Part shown: positions 50,701-62,268 of the stretch, piece after piece
How positions within the stretch are numbered: position 1 is the stretch's first letter
Layout of the letters: the number at the start of each line of letters is the position of its first letter
Made by a program: the position numbers and the translations under genes
Source of the DNA: Toxonevra muliebris
Lineage: Eukaryota; Arthropoda; Insecta; Diptera; Pallopteridae
Assembly: GCA_963691655.1 (NCBI GenBank)
Contig: OY829329.1
Location: 13,902,708 to 13,966,707, forward strand
Direction of reading: 5' to 3'
DNA length: 64,000 nucleotides
The notes under the pieces: model-generated
What the model saw: the letters and a program-made list of their open reading frames with translations, nothing else
Told to the model about the DNA's origin: nothing
Database searches by the model: none

Positions 50701-51120
50701 CATACGTTCATGTTCTGTGTATGTGGGTGGTGTATATAACACAAGAGCATTGCAAGCTTCAGGATCGTGTAGAGCTCTACGCACGCCGGAACGACGCATC
50801 CCCAGAGATCTATTTCCATTATAGTCGGGTACATAGTCGGCGATTGGAACTTTAAAGGGTCGTGCAAGCACCTGAGCAATTGCTCGCTCATATTGACTTA
50901 GTGATTGGTGTTCTGTTGTCGCTGTTGACAGCGACTGATTTGCGCACAGCTGCTCCCGACATGCTCTTTTGCGTTTATTTTGGAATGGTGTTGTGAAATC
51001 CCATTTCGTATTCGATGCTTTTCCTTGATTCTGACTTGGCGCTAAGCTGCGTCGCTAATCAAATAATAAAAAACTGAGTAGGAATAATTTTTTAGTATTT
51101 CAATTTGGAATATTTACCAT
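47728..51120 (-). CDS. okr: Rad54 homologue (okra)
   Basis: This SNF2-family DNA translocase works with Rad51 in homologous recombination and, in flies, in female meiosis. Exons (5' to 3'): 51120-51118 (the ATG alone), 51054-50209, 50148-49725, 49649-49496, 49379-49236, 49158-48897, 48825-48662, 48061-47728. They give 776 residues with consistent phases; fly okra is about 784. The start MRRSLAPSQ agrees with okra. GLGKT is at 172-176. The DEGH box (residues 282-285) is split by an intron. The second RecA lobe carries [17 protein letters not shown] and [16 protein letters not shown] Cys/His-rich module follows (LKCKRC ... [11 protein letters not shown]), then an acidic tail ending in repeated Asp/Ser. 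The 600-bp last intron (48062-48661) shows no gene of its own. Confidence 0.95.
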
Positions 51121-51338
51121 TATATCTATTGTTGTTAATTTTTGTTCAAATTTGCCGCGTACTGACTTTTTGACATTTGCTTCGTAATGTGAAGTGGCAT
51201 GCAAAGAGATGCGCCGACAACATTCATCGGCTTTGGCGTATAAAAGCAAAATTCTTCGGCGGCTGCCAAACTACAAATACAAAGTCTGCTTTTAGACTTG
51301 TTTCTACGAACTGTGAAATGTGATAGCATTTCGTCTTA
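51121..51338. other. 5' flank of okra
   Basis: Immediately upstream of the okra ATG exon on the minus strand. It presumably holds the 5' untranslated region and promoter. No separate gene was recognised. Confidence 0.4.
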
Positions 51339-51700
51339 CACAGTGGGGCCAACTTTTGTCTCACAAAATCCACGAAAATGAAGAATAAAGCGCGTATTTT
51401 CTTTAAAAAAGCGTTAAAATTTGTTTTCAATACATTTAAACTTTTTCATATTCTCAACTTACAGCAGTTTACATGAATGTTTATGTTGTAAAATGAAGCA
51501 AAAAATTACAATGTTTCGATCAAAATTTTGTTAGGATTATTTAGGAAATGGATTATTTAGTGGAGCGTTTAGTGTTTTTTAAATTGAAAAAATGCGCTAA
51601 AAACCCAAATCACCCAATGTAATATTTTGACAGTTAAACTATTTCTCATCTCCAATATTTGCATTGAACGCGCACATCTTAGTGCTTTAAGTCGCACTTT
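51339..51700 (-). mobile_element. hAT-like MITE, copy 2 (partial)
   Basis: It begins CAGTGGGGCCAACTTTTGTC, matching the right end of the 43.6-44.9 kb element in opposite orientation. ATTATTTAGGAAATGGATTA and the following GTGTTTTTTAAATTGAAAAAA block match the inverted left subterminal region of that element (43720-43790). The middle is deleted and the far end is too diverged to place. Confidence 0.6.
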
Positions 51701-53586
51701 GGCAATTTCGCATTTTTGCATCAACGCGTGAATAACCATTACGTTTTTTTTCAAGTTGTAAAAAGAGCAAAAAACAGGTTTTTATGACACATTTATATCT
51801 TATAATTCTCACGCGCAGAATATACAAGATATTAATGCGAAATTTTTACACAATATGAAGATTTATATAATGAATAATTCTGCATCATTAACTCAAAAAT
51901 CGTGTTTTTTGACTTATAACAGTCTTTTAGTACATGAGCGATGTGTATACTCGTATAACAATTCAAAACTATTTTCCGTTCGTTTTTTATGATGAGTGAG
52001 TAAATTTAATTCTGTAATTTGATATCGGGGGTATTCCATTTTCACCCGCTTGTGACCTATGCAGGATTGAAGACTTCTTCGTCTTTCAGTTTTTTCGCTG
52101 TGACTTCTAAAGTTGACTACTTTTTTAAAAGCTAATAAAATCGACTTTCTAACGAAATGCATTCAAATTTCCTAGGTGCATTCATTCGGGAGTATTTGGA
52201 ATAGCGCTGATTATCTTTACGAGCACCAGAAAAAGTATAGTAGAAATGTTAAAATTTAAATTCTATCGTTCCTTTCTGATTAAAAAAATCCGTCACTGAT
52301 GTGAGTACAGCTGTCCTGACGTGACGTTCATGCGTGCGTCCGTGTGAGCAGTTTCAAATGCAACAATGTTATTTCAAACATCTGGCAGCTACGATTCAGC
52401 TGTCATCAAAATTAAAAGAAAATAAAAAGACGTGTAAAAAGAAGCAGAGCAGCACAGAAATTAAAGAAAAACCTAAATTATTAAACATTTCGTAAAATTC
52501 ACAACAAATTTTATTGTAATATTGAAAGCAAAGCACTTGGAAGTGTTGGTTGTGCAGAAAAAAGAAATTGATTATTTGTTAAATCGAAAATAGTGGTCAG
52601 TTGAAAAAGCGTGAAAAAGTGAAAAGCGAAACAAGAAGTGATAAGAAGGAAAGCAGCGACGCTACAGATCAGAGAAGTCGATAGGCGTTTGTGGTCGTGG
52701 AACTTCAAGACTGGTCAAGAACGACGACAGAAAGATAAAAAAGGCAAAATTTTAATATATAGTTTAAATGAACAAATTTACGGAAAAATGTTGCAATTTG
52801 TTGCAGTAGTATTTACACCCAAAGAAAATACTAGCAGCAGCGACAGAAGTAGGGCAGCACTATTCAATAGAGAAGTGGAGCAAGAGGGCAGCAGAAAAAA
52901 CGACAACAGCGAAGTATAACATCAGCAAAAACGAAAACAATGAGGGGGAATATTTTTGCAAATTAAAGTGAACGGGATTTGCTTATCTAGAAAATTTTAT
53001 TTTATAAAAATTTTGTTTTCCCTTAAATTTTGCAAAAGTTATTTTAAATAATTAACGTACTTAATAATTGTGTATTTTATTAAATTTTAGTATTTTTGTT
53101 TGTTTTTAATTTTCCATATTTTCCTTTTTTTTAGTTTTTCTTTGCTATTTTCTTTATGCATTGTTCTGTTGAATTTACTACTACCTTTATATTTTATTTC
53201 TACTAAAAAATATTTATTTAAATAATTTTAAATTTATAAACAAAATTACGCTATAAAAAGAAATAAACATAAAACGGAAAAGTTGTATAAAGAAGTCGAC
53301 GCAGAAAACACGATCAAAGTGAAGGTCAACGTCACAAAACTCCGACTGCGACAGAAACAACAATAGCCGTCTCGAATATCAACATTGCTTTTAAGCAGTA
53401 GTTGCTTCGTCGCGAATTTACACGTTTGTTGTTTTCAACGTTTTATTACCAATTATTATCAGTTGTGCCAACTTTCAAAAAAGATAACAAAAAACAGAAG
53501 AAAAACTACAAAAAAAGCATTTAAGTTCACCGAATAAAATAAATCACACTTAACTTGCATACTATATAGTAAAACTAAAAAACGAA
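51701..53586 (+). other. Upstream region and probable 5' leader of the EDEM3-like gene
   Basis: Contains a partial copy of R4 (52155-52225). From about 52390 the plus strand becomes purine-rich with AG-rich runs typical of fly 5' untranslated regions, including an upstream open frame of 93 codons at 52638-52919 with no recognisable domain. No separate gene was recognised. Confidence 0.4.
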
Positions 53587-56500
53587 ATGACCTCGTCAAC
53601 TTTACGACTGCAGCAGCAGCGTATAAATTGTCGTGCCGTTGCTGACCAGTCGGCTGCTTCTCTTACAACAACTATTACGTATAGTGCTTGCTCTGCTTCA
53701 GCCATCAACGCTACCGCGTCCAGTGTATCATGCAGTAGCAGAATTATGGTGACCCCTCAACGTTTAATTGTAGCAGCTCTGCTTGTTTTAACGTTTTTCG
53801 CTGCTTTGGTGTCAGGCGATACGACGACAATACCAACACAGAATATGTCACGCAAGGAACGTGCAGCTTTACGGTTGGTTTTTTATTTTATTATTTTATT
53901 TACATGTTTAAATTATATTAATTTTCCATTTACCGCAGAGAGGAGTCTCGTGATATGTTTTATCACGCTTATAATGCCTACATGGATAATGCTTATCCTG
54001 CTGATGAACTTATGCCTTTATCATGTAAAGGACGGTATCGTGGTGTTACTCCTTCACGTGGCGATATGGATGACATATTGGGAAAGTGAGTATCTTCTTT
54101 ATAGTAGTAAAAATATAAATGTAATCTATTGAATTATTATTAATTCAACTCACTCTGAATAACTGGTTCTACGTACGATTTAGATTAATTTATTGTAAAG
54201 GCAAATATTAAGTTTGGAATCAATTAGGCGGCAAGAAACTCAATAGCTTAACTGCTTTAGAACTCGATCTCAAACAAACATATTAACACAATAAACTTCG
54301 AATTTTAGATGATCCCGATTGAGTAATGTTTCGTAACATGTAAGTTTTGTAACAAGAAAGTAGAAACACTTAAAAAATTGCCAAGGGGAATGTTCTAAAT
54401 GGAAGTCTATTTGTTATCTACTACTACTATTATTGTGGTACAACAGCTCATGGAGGGTCTAAACCTAGTTTTCACATCCATTCATGTTGTGGCCTGCCTA
54501 GAGTAAAATTCACCTTAAGAAAGAATCATCAAGAGAAACATTCAAGGAGAACGCTTGACCTGCAGAAACCTAACAAAGAAAAACCCAGTGAAAAACACAC
54601 CTTGAGAAAAATTAACTTGAAGAAAGCCTAACTTTGAATGAGCTTCAGAATTACAGCTCTGCGGTATCTATGTAATATTTCCATCTGCCAAGGAACGAAG
54701 CAAAAAAATAAAAAGTCTCAGCAAGAAACAACTTCAGCCAAGGTGAATTTATACCAGATAAATTTACCAGCAACTCATTCTTCTTTCTTCCTGGTCAATA
54801 CCTTTGGTTGTCAAAATCATTGTTTGTTTACATTTTTTAGAGAATGCTACTACCTGCTACTATTAATCTACAGCTACCCATTGGATGACCTAGGACGAGC
54901 TTATTGCACCCATTCATGTTGTGCGACTTATATTTATATATACGAATAGGAGCGAAGTTAACGAATTTCAGAGGCAGTTTTTACTCGGCACGGTGATCAC
55001 AATCCTTGGTTATCAATGAATTTTTTCAATGTATTAATGAGTTTCTGTTCAATAAAGGCGATAGAGTCTAGTAGGGAGCATAAAAATCAATTTTTTTTTA
55101 AACAAATTTCTAACAAATTCATATTATGTGAATGAGCGTGATTAATTCATGCTAGCAAGTTAGTGATTTTCCATTATCTTAATCAATTTATCTAATCTTG
55201 ACTAATTTATGAGGAATATAAAATAATCAAATGATACTTCCTTGATAATAACATCTTTATGTTATTGCATTTTATTCATGTGAGACAAAAGAGTTTCAGA
55301 GTTTTCATGTAAAAAAAGGGGATCAGAACTAAATATTTAGCCATGTAAATCGTAACAAAGAATATAAAGAAAATTCATAGATACGTTCATAATAACCGTG
55401 CTAAATGACAGATTGTATAGAAAAATGGCGATTGGTTCCACTAAATTCCAAGTCATGAAGTAAATGCTCTAGTTCATTTATAACGTATTCAAAGGCATAT
55501 AATTTTTGTTTTCAACTCATTTACTTGTTTACAAAAAGAAAAAACCTTGAAAACCGCGTTAAAGCGAAACTGTGTAATAAATTTGAAAACCAAGAAATTC
55601 GAATGCCGTGTAAATCAAGGGACAGTTATACTTGAGATAATGAAAATGAAAATTTGTGTTTAAGCAAATATTACTTGTACCTAACATCATCAAATTTCCC
55701 AATCCTTCGAAAAGATGGTTGTAATGTATTTATTACCATTTAGTTACATTTAGTTTACAAAATTTATGGTTAAAGTGGTCGCTGTGACTCAGTGTTTCAG
55801 TGTATTGGCCATTAAACCAATCAATAATCCCTGGTTAATTGCGTATCCCATTTACTTCCGCCTGAAATTTTATTCTTCAGTTAATTGAATCTGAAATCCA
55901 ATTTTTATCAATGCTATCGTAATCAAGTAAAAATTTCTTTAATTTAAATTTTTGCCATTTGTTTCTAGTTTCTCAATGACTTTAGTGGATTCACTGGACA
56001 CTTTGGTACTATTGGGCGACTTTGCTGAATTTGAAAGTGCTGTAAAAATGGTTATACGTGATGTTCAATTCGATAGTGATATTATTGTATCAGTATTTGA
56101 AACAAATATACGCATGATTGGCGGTTTACTGTCTGCACACATTCTAGCTGAATACATACAGAAAAATGTACAAGTTATGCCTTGGTATAAAGGTGAACTT
56201 TTAGAGATGGCCAGAGATTTGGGTTATCGATTATTGCCAGCATTTAATACATCAACGGGTATACCGCATGCTCGTGTAAATTTACGTTTTGGCATGAAAG
56301 ATGAACAATTGAAGAAATCACGTGAGACGTGTACAGCGTGTGCGGGTACAATATTATTAGAATTTGCAGCATTATCACGTTTAACTGGTTAGTTTTAGTA
56401 AAAAAAAAAACTAAATTAAATTGGTATATAAATAAATTTTTATATTATAATTTAACACAGGTGAACCGATTTTTGAAGCACGCGCTCATGCTGCCATGGA

Positions 56501-59500
56501 TGCTTTATGGAAATTACGTCATCGGGGGTCCGATTTAATGGGCACTGTGCTGAATGTACACTCTGGTGATTGGGTGCGTCGTGATTCGGGTGTTGGTGCC
56601 GGTATCGATTCCTATGTAAGTAATTGTGTTAGTGTAGATGTAATAATGTTTCCCTCTGCATTCAATTTTAATATATAAATTTATTCAACAGTATGAATAC
56701 CTTTTCAAATCTTACGTTTTACTTGGTGATGACAAATACCTAGCGCGTTTCAATCGTCATTATAATGCTGTCATGAAATATGTTAGCGAAGGTCCAATGC
56801 TGCTTGATGTGCTCATGCATCGTCCTCATGCCAAATCACGTAATTTCATGGATTCTTTGTTAGCATTTTGGCCTGGATTGCAAGTGCTATCGGGTGACTT
56901 AAAGCCTGCCGTTCAAACGCATGAAATGCTCTATCAAGTAATGCAAATGCATACATTTATACCCGAAGCATTTACCGTCGACTTTCAAATACACTGGGGT
57001 CAACATCATTTACGTCCGGAATTTATTGAATCTACATATTTTCTTTTTCGTGCTACCGGTGATCATCATTATTTGCAAGTGGGTAAAAAAATGTTGAAAA
57101 CATTACAGAAACATGCTAAAGTCGCTTGCGGTTATGCTGCGGTAAATGATGTACGCACTGGCAAACATGAGGATCGTATGGATTCATTTGTCTTATCGGA
57201 AACTTTTAAATATTTATATTTACTCTTTTCGGAACCACAAGATTTGGTTATAAATGTTGATGAATTTGTTTTTACAACAGAAGCACATTTATTACCTCTT
57301 TCCATTGCTCAACTGGGAAATTCTACATTCAGTATGTATTGTTTTTAATTACGAGTAGTTATAAAAAATAGTAAATACCAATTTTGTTTATTTGTATAGA
57401 TTTCCGTCAATCGGACGAACATAATGTATTAGATTTCATGCGTACTTGCCCCAGTTCAAATAAGCTTTTTCCTGAAAAAGTACGCAAACCGTTGCGTAAT
57501 TTCATTACCGGTTCCTGCCCTCGCACACCTACGGGAAAACGTTTGCGTGCCTTGGATTTTCAAGCGAGTAATGCTGATCATTTGCGAGCTGTTTATGACA
57601 TGGGTATCTCCATGGTTTCTTTAGGCGATGGCAAGGTGCGACTCTTTCATAGTTTTTATAATGTAAGTTTAATATGATTTTATTTTTTATATTCTGTTTT
57701 GAACTTTTCCGTTTTATTCTTGATTTCTTTCTATCACCACTCTGCTTATTGTTATAATTTTTTTGTTCTTAGGCTAAAAGTCCTGAAGATGGTGAAATGG
57801 GCTTACTCTTTATGCAAGAAATGTTGGAATTGACAAAAATACAAAGCATGAATCAATTAGCACAATTACAGGTGAGTTCATGTGTTTATAGTTTGGCGTT
57901 TAAAACTGGTCGCTGATATTTTTGAGTAAAGCATACAGTGCTATTTAAAAAAACAGTGTCATTGAAGTCACAATCTAGGGGTTAATCCTCCTTAGATCTA
58001 ATGGTGGCTTTTTCCTAATTAAATTTCGCAATTCTCTAAATTCATACCGAATATTCTGCATTAAAATTAACGGCCCATTTGTTTTAATTAAAGTTTATTG
58101 TTTCTAAATTCATATTGGAGCTTACTAAACCCAATTTAACCACATATTCTGAAATTCATATTGATTCTTCCCGAATTTGTCTATTCGGAATTCAATCCGA
58201 TGCTTTTTTTCATTTTAATTGTTGCTTTTTGTATTCTTTCGCTTTCTGTATTGAAATTGTCGCTTTTAAATTAATATGGTCGCTTTCTTCTTGAAAATAG
58301 TCGCTTTTTAATTCAAACAGTCGCTTTGCTAATACAAATTGCCGCTTTCATAATTCAAATAGTCGCTTTCCAATTCATATTGTCGCTTTCTGAATTCGAA
58401 TTGTCGCTTTTAAATAAAAATAGTCGCTTTCCAAATTTAACTAGTCGCGTTCTAAATTTAAAAAGTCGCTTTTAAATCATATTGTAACTTACGGAACTGA
58501 AATTGTCGCTTTCTACATTGAAATTGTCGCTTTTTGAATCGAAATAGACGCTTTCTAAATACAAATAGTCGCTTTTTAAATTCAAAAAGTCGCATTCCTA
58601 AATCAAATAGTCGCTTTCTGAATTTAAATTGCTTTTCGAATTAAAGTTGCTGTTTTTAGAATTTTACTGGTCGCTATGTCTATTGAAATTCCATTTTTCT
58701 GAATTCTAATTACAGTTTCCTTAATTTAAATTTCCGCTTTCTAAATTCAAATAGTCGCGATCTGAATTCAAATTGAATTTCATGCATATTTACTTTTCAA
58801 TTAACAATATTTCTTTTATTGCAGGCTGTTGCCTATCCAATCGATGATACAACAAGCGATTGGACTGCACTTATGTCTGGACCTTCACACTTTAGTCCGG
58901 AATTAACTGGTGAAGAATTTGTTGAAGGTGAAATTATATTGGCCGAATCATTTAGTGCATGTAATGAACTGACCAATGCTGATGAAGTACGCGGTAAAAT
59001 ACTTGTCGCTGAACGTGGCGACTGCACGTTTGTGAGTAAGGCTCGACGTGCACAAACTGCGGGCGCTACGGCGCTTATTGTCTGTGATAATGTACCAGGG
59101 TCTTCCGGTGAAACGCAACCAATGTTTGCGATGTCAGGGGATGGTATCAATGATGTTACCATACCTGTTGTTTTTATGTATACACAAGAATTTAATAAAT
59201 TAGCAACGGTGATACAACGTAAAAAGAATTTACGTGTGCGCATAATGCAAATGATTGAATTTAAACGTTGGCAATTAGCTAAAAGTGAAAATGTTGCAAA
59301 GCAAGTGGCGGCAGCAGCAACAGCAGCTGAAACAGTAACAAAAACAGCTGCAACAACAGAAACGACGACACCAACAACAAAAACCGATACAGTAGAGGCT
59401 GCTATACCACCAACAACAGAGTCTAACAATGAAAAAGCAAAGTCAACATCACCACCAACAACAATATCACATAAAACGCCAAAACCCGATAAAGAATTGT

Positions 59501-59502
59501 AG
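53587..59502 (+). CDS. EDEM3: EDEM3-like ER degradation-enhancing mannosidase
   Basis: EDEM proteins are GH47 alpha-mannosidase homologues that trim glycans on misfolded ER glycoproteins and route them to degradation. Eight exons, 53587-53873, 53939-54085, 55969-56387, 56461-56615, 56692-57331, 57400-57662, 57773-57871, 58825-59502, give 895 residues. The GH47 domain runs from [20 protein letters not shown] through [33 protein letters not shown] and [22 protein letters not shown] domain follows (about 690-800, [21 protein letters not shown]), the arrangement of EDEM3 rather than EDEM1. A Thr/Ala-rich tail ends KPDKEL. An internal ATG at 53746 starts [28 protein letters not shown] sequence, a clean signal peptide, so an 842-residue form may be the true protein. 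The name of the fly orthologue is uncertain. Confidence 0.9.
54432..54492 (+). repeat. Dispersed repeat R5, copy 2 (EDEM3 intron 2)
   Basis: GTACAACAGCTCATGGAGGG then CATCCATTCATGTTGT, as at 33003. A third copy of the second half is at about 54896-54985. Confidence 0.55.
54735..54840 (+). repeat. Dispersed repeat R3, copy 2 (EDEM3 intron 2)
   Basis: AAGGTGAATTTATACCAG, CAGCAACTCATTCTTC, GGTCAATACC and GTTGTCAAAATCATTG. It links the pieces seen at 16457 and 18928. Confidence 0.6.
54880..54985 (+). repeat. Dispersed repeat R5, copy 3 (EDEM3 intron 2)
   Basis: ACCCATTCATGTTGTGCGAC then TTATATTTATATATACGAAT, matching the second half of copies 1 and 2. Confidence 0.5.
55825..55940 (+). repeat. 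Dispersed repeat R1, copy 3 (EDEM3 intron 2)
   Basis: AATAATCCCTGGTTAATTG, CGCCTGAAATTTTATTC and AGTTAATTGAATCTGAAA align with the copies at 2615 and 25055. It ends less than 30 bases before the splice acceptor of exon 3. Confidence 0.55.
58230..58770 (+). repeat. 20-21 bp tandem array in EDEM3 intron 7
   Basis: About 25 diverged copies of a unit close to AGTCGCTTTCTAAATTCAAA, at a strict spacing of 20-21 bases from about 58259 to 58620 and looser after that. It fills most of the 953-bp intron 57872-58824. Confidence 0.85.
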
Positions 59503-60783
59503 CAACAATAAGCAACATTTTAAAATATTTTCTACATATATTTTTGATTCGTTTTCAAATTATTTGTGGAGTTTTGCTCAGTTTCTTGCGAATGTTGATG
59601 TTACTCTTTGTTTTCTTTCCCCTCTTTTTTTTTTCTTTTCTTTTGGAAATATTTTATGTAATTTTTGTTGATTTTGTAAAAAATAAGAGTAAAAAGCACA
59701 CAAAACTAATTTCCGTTTATCAAAAACAGCAGTTTTTATACTTTAAAAGCTTAAACCTAAAAGTAAACGAACTGTAATGTAAACTATAAACTAAATAATT
59801 ATGTGTATAAAATTTAGAAATTATGCGTGTGCGTAAAGTTACAATGAATTAGTTAAATTCCCTAAACACATAAAATAATAAGTAGTTTATTGAATTTGTG
59901 TATTCTCGTTAAGACTAAAATTTTATAGGAAAAAAAAGAGAACGAGTGAAGGCGCGTAAAACAGCTACTACTAGTTTCTTATCTCTTGTGTTAAATGCGC
60001 GCATGCTTGTTTAAATTTATCACAATTTTTTTTAATACGTTCAACATTGTTGTACAAATTTTAATTTCATTTGAATTTTGTTACAGCTTTATTGTATTAA
60101 ATTTTACTATATAGAATTGTATATTACGAGAGTAAAACAAAAAAAGAAAAGTAAAACTTTTCAATACTAATAAGTAGCATAGCATTTTTTAAATTAGTTA
60201 GTAATTTAGTAATATACATAGTAATGCATAATACTACAAGTGTATAATAAAATATATACTGATATATATATGTAGAATACAGATAAATGAAATGCTGAAT
60301 AATAAATAACACTCTTAAGATATATTTATTACAATAAAACAAGTTAACAGGGAGAGTCAAATGAGTTGCAACCTTTGGATTTGTTGACAATCTGGTTTCT
60401 AATTCGAAAAATTGTGAATTATACAGAACTTGGGTAAATATAATGATATATTGTTTTATATTTTTTCTTATATATTAGTCACCTTTTTATTTTCTATAAA
60501 TCTGTTGAGCGAGAATTCTGTGTTGAAGGAATCAAATACAAAATATTAAAATGTAAGTTAAAGAACAGAGAACAAAATCTGTAAATAGCTAACACCAAAA
60601 TTCTATTTTACTAGTTTTAACTTTTTAACTTCATTGAAAAACTAATGCAAATAAGACACGACATCTTAAGAATCACCCAATTTCAGCAAAAAGCATCAAA
60701 CGATTCGAAGTTAATTGATTATGTAGAAAGATATAGGAAAAATTAAACTATGGAGGAAACCAATTACATTATTAACTTAGGTT
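59503..60783. other. 3' flank of the EDEM3-like gene
   Basis: AT-rich sequence with several AATAAA signals (for example near 60333). It presumably includes the 3' untranslated region. No gene was recognised. Confidence 0.4.
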
Positions 60784-61030
60784 AGGGATGTGCATTTACG
60801 TTTGTATGGACTTGATATGGGGTATTGCTATAGCGAGAGGAATGAAGAGCTAGTGTGAGAGAGCAAGTGCGGTTTGTTATTTGTTCGAGAGAGCGAAGAG
60901 GAGAGCAACAGCTGGCACCCGTGTCTCGTTTACACTACAATCGTAGTTTTTATTATTCAAACCTAATGATTTGTTGCTACTTTCTCACTGTGTACTCTTT
61001 CTCTCTCACTCCTATTTGTTTTGTACACAC
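60784..61030 (+). repeat. Dispersed repeat R2, copy 2
   Basis: GGATGTGCATTTACG, AGCTAGTGTGAGAGAGCAAG, GAGCAACAGCTGGCACC and ACACTACAATCGTAGTTTTT align with gamma-tubulin intron 5 (7153-7400). Confidence 0.6.
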
Positions 61031-62268
61031 ATCCACGTGTGCGATCGTTAATGTGTACACATGGCAATACCAACTCTGCCATAAGTAAAATTGCAACTTT
61101 TCTAAGCCACTAGCATGTAGATTGGACTCTTTGTTAAGGATTTTAGTTAATTTTTGAAGTCTTAGATAGTAAAATCATGAAATCAAAGTGAATCAATAAA
61201 GTGAATAGGCAACAGCCTTTGTTAGGTTTGTTCAATATTAGAGATATAAAAAAGAATAAGAATTCATATTTCATTAGTACGCTTTGAGATACCAATATCA
61301 ATCAGTAAAATATTTTTCAGATCAGAAATTAGATCAACAAACATCCCAAATTTCAAAATAAAAGCAGACCAACCAAAATTCAAAGCAAATCCGGATAAAA
61401 ATCAGATTTAAACAAAAGTTGAAAGACAGACCAAAATTCAGACAATCTCAGATGGTCGTTCAGACGATTGTCTATACTGAGGAGAAATCAAACTATGTGA
61501 AAAACCAATCAGAAAAAACTGTTTTTCTGATTGGTTTTTTAATGGTGTTGTAGCTTTTACACTGCTAAAAATATTGGTTTATTTTTTAGACCAAGCGTTC
61601 GACTAACCCACTTTTTGAACTCATTTTAAACCAGTAAAGAAGACTATCGTATTTTTTAATACATTTTAAACCAAAGAGAAAATAAACAGAAAATTCATTT
61701 AATTCAGAAAAGGGTTGCAGTTAAAACCAAAAGGCTTAGAATCTAGTACAAAAAATTTAAAATATAGAGGAAGTGACTAGAAGAAGGATACAGAAACATT
61801 TTGTCATCTTATTGCCGATGAGCGAACTTACTATAATGGCTGCTTTACGGAATGTATAGAATAAGGTGACCAAATGTTCATTTTTTCCAGTTAAACAGTG
61901 ATTACTTTGGGAAACAACTTATAAATGTATTTTAGACGAAGTTACTTTTCGCAGCAGACTAAAATGGACTTATGCGATTTTTTAATTATTTTTTCGGTAG
62001 ACAGCATTGCTAAACGTTAGATTTTTCGGGAAAACTGCCAAAAGTGCAACTGCTTTTCGGGCTAAGGCTAACATAGATCTAATAAAATAAATATAAAATA
62101 ATTAAAATTTTTTTTTTTTCATTTTATTAAAAACTTTGTAAAACTATATTAAATTAAAATAACTACGAAATTTCGAAAAATTCACTTAACAATCGAAAAA
62201 ATATAAAAATTATAGGTATATATAGATATAAAAAGAAAAGTTTTACACAGCACAACATTAAAATCGTC
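61031..62268. other. Spacer between the EDEM3-like gene and the protease
   Basis: No gene recognised. It contains an 18-bp hairpin at 61500-61539 and a poly-T run near 62109-62120. Confidence 0.4.
61500..61539 (+). repeat. Perfect 18-bp hairpin with 4-base loop
   Basis: AAAAACCAATCAGAAAAA, loop ACTG, then the exact complement ending GATTGGTTTTT. The stem has no mismatch. It is too short for a typical microRNA precursor. Confidence 0.8.

Noticed and set aside
58833..59429. 198-codon minus-strand frame opposite the EDEM3 PA domain
   Set aside because: Antisense shadow of exon 8, which encodes a recognisable PA domain on the plus strand.
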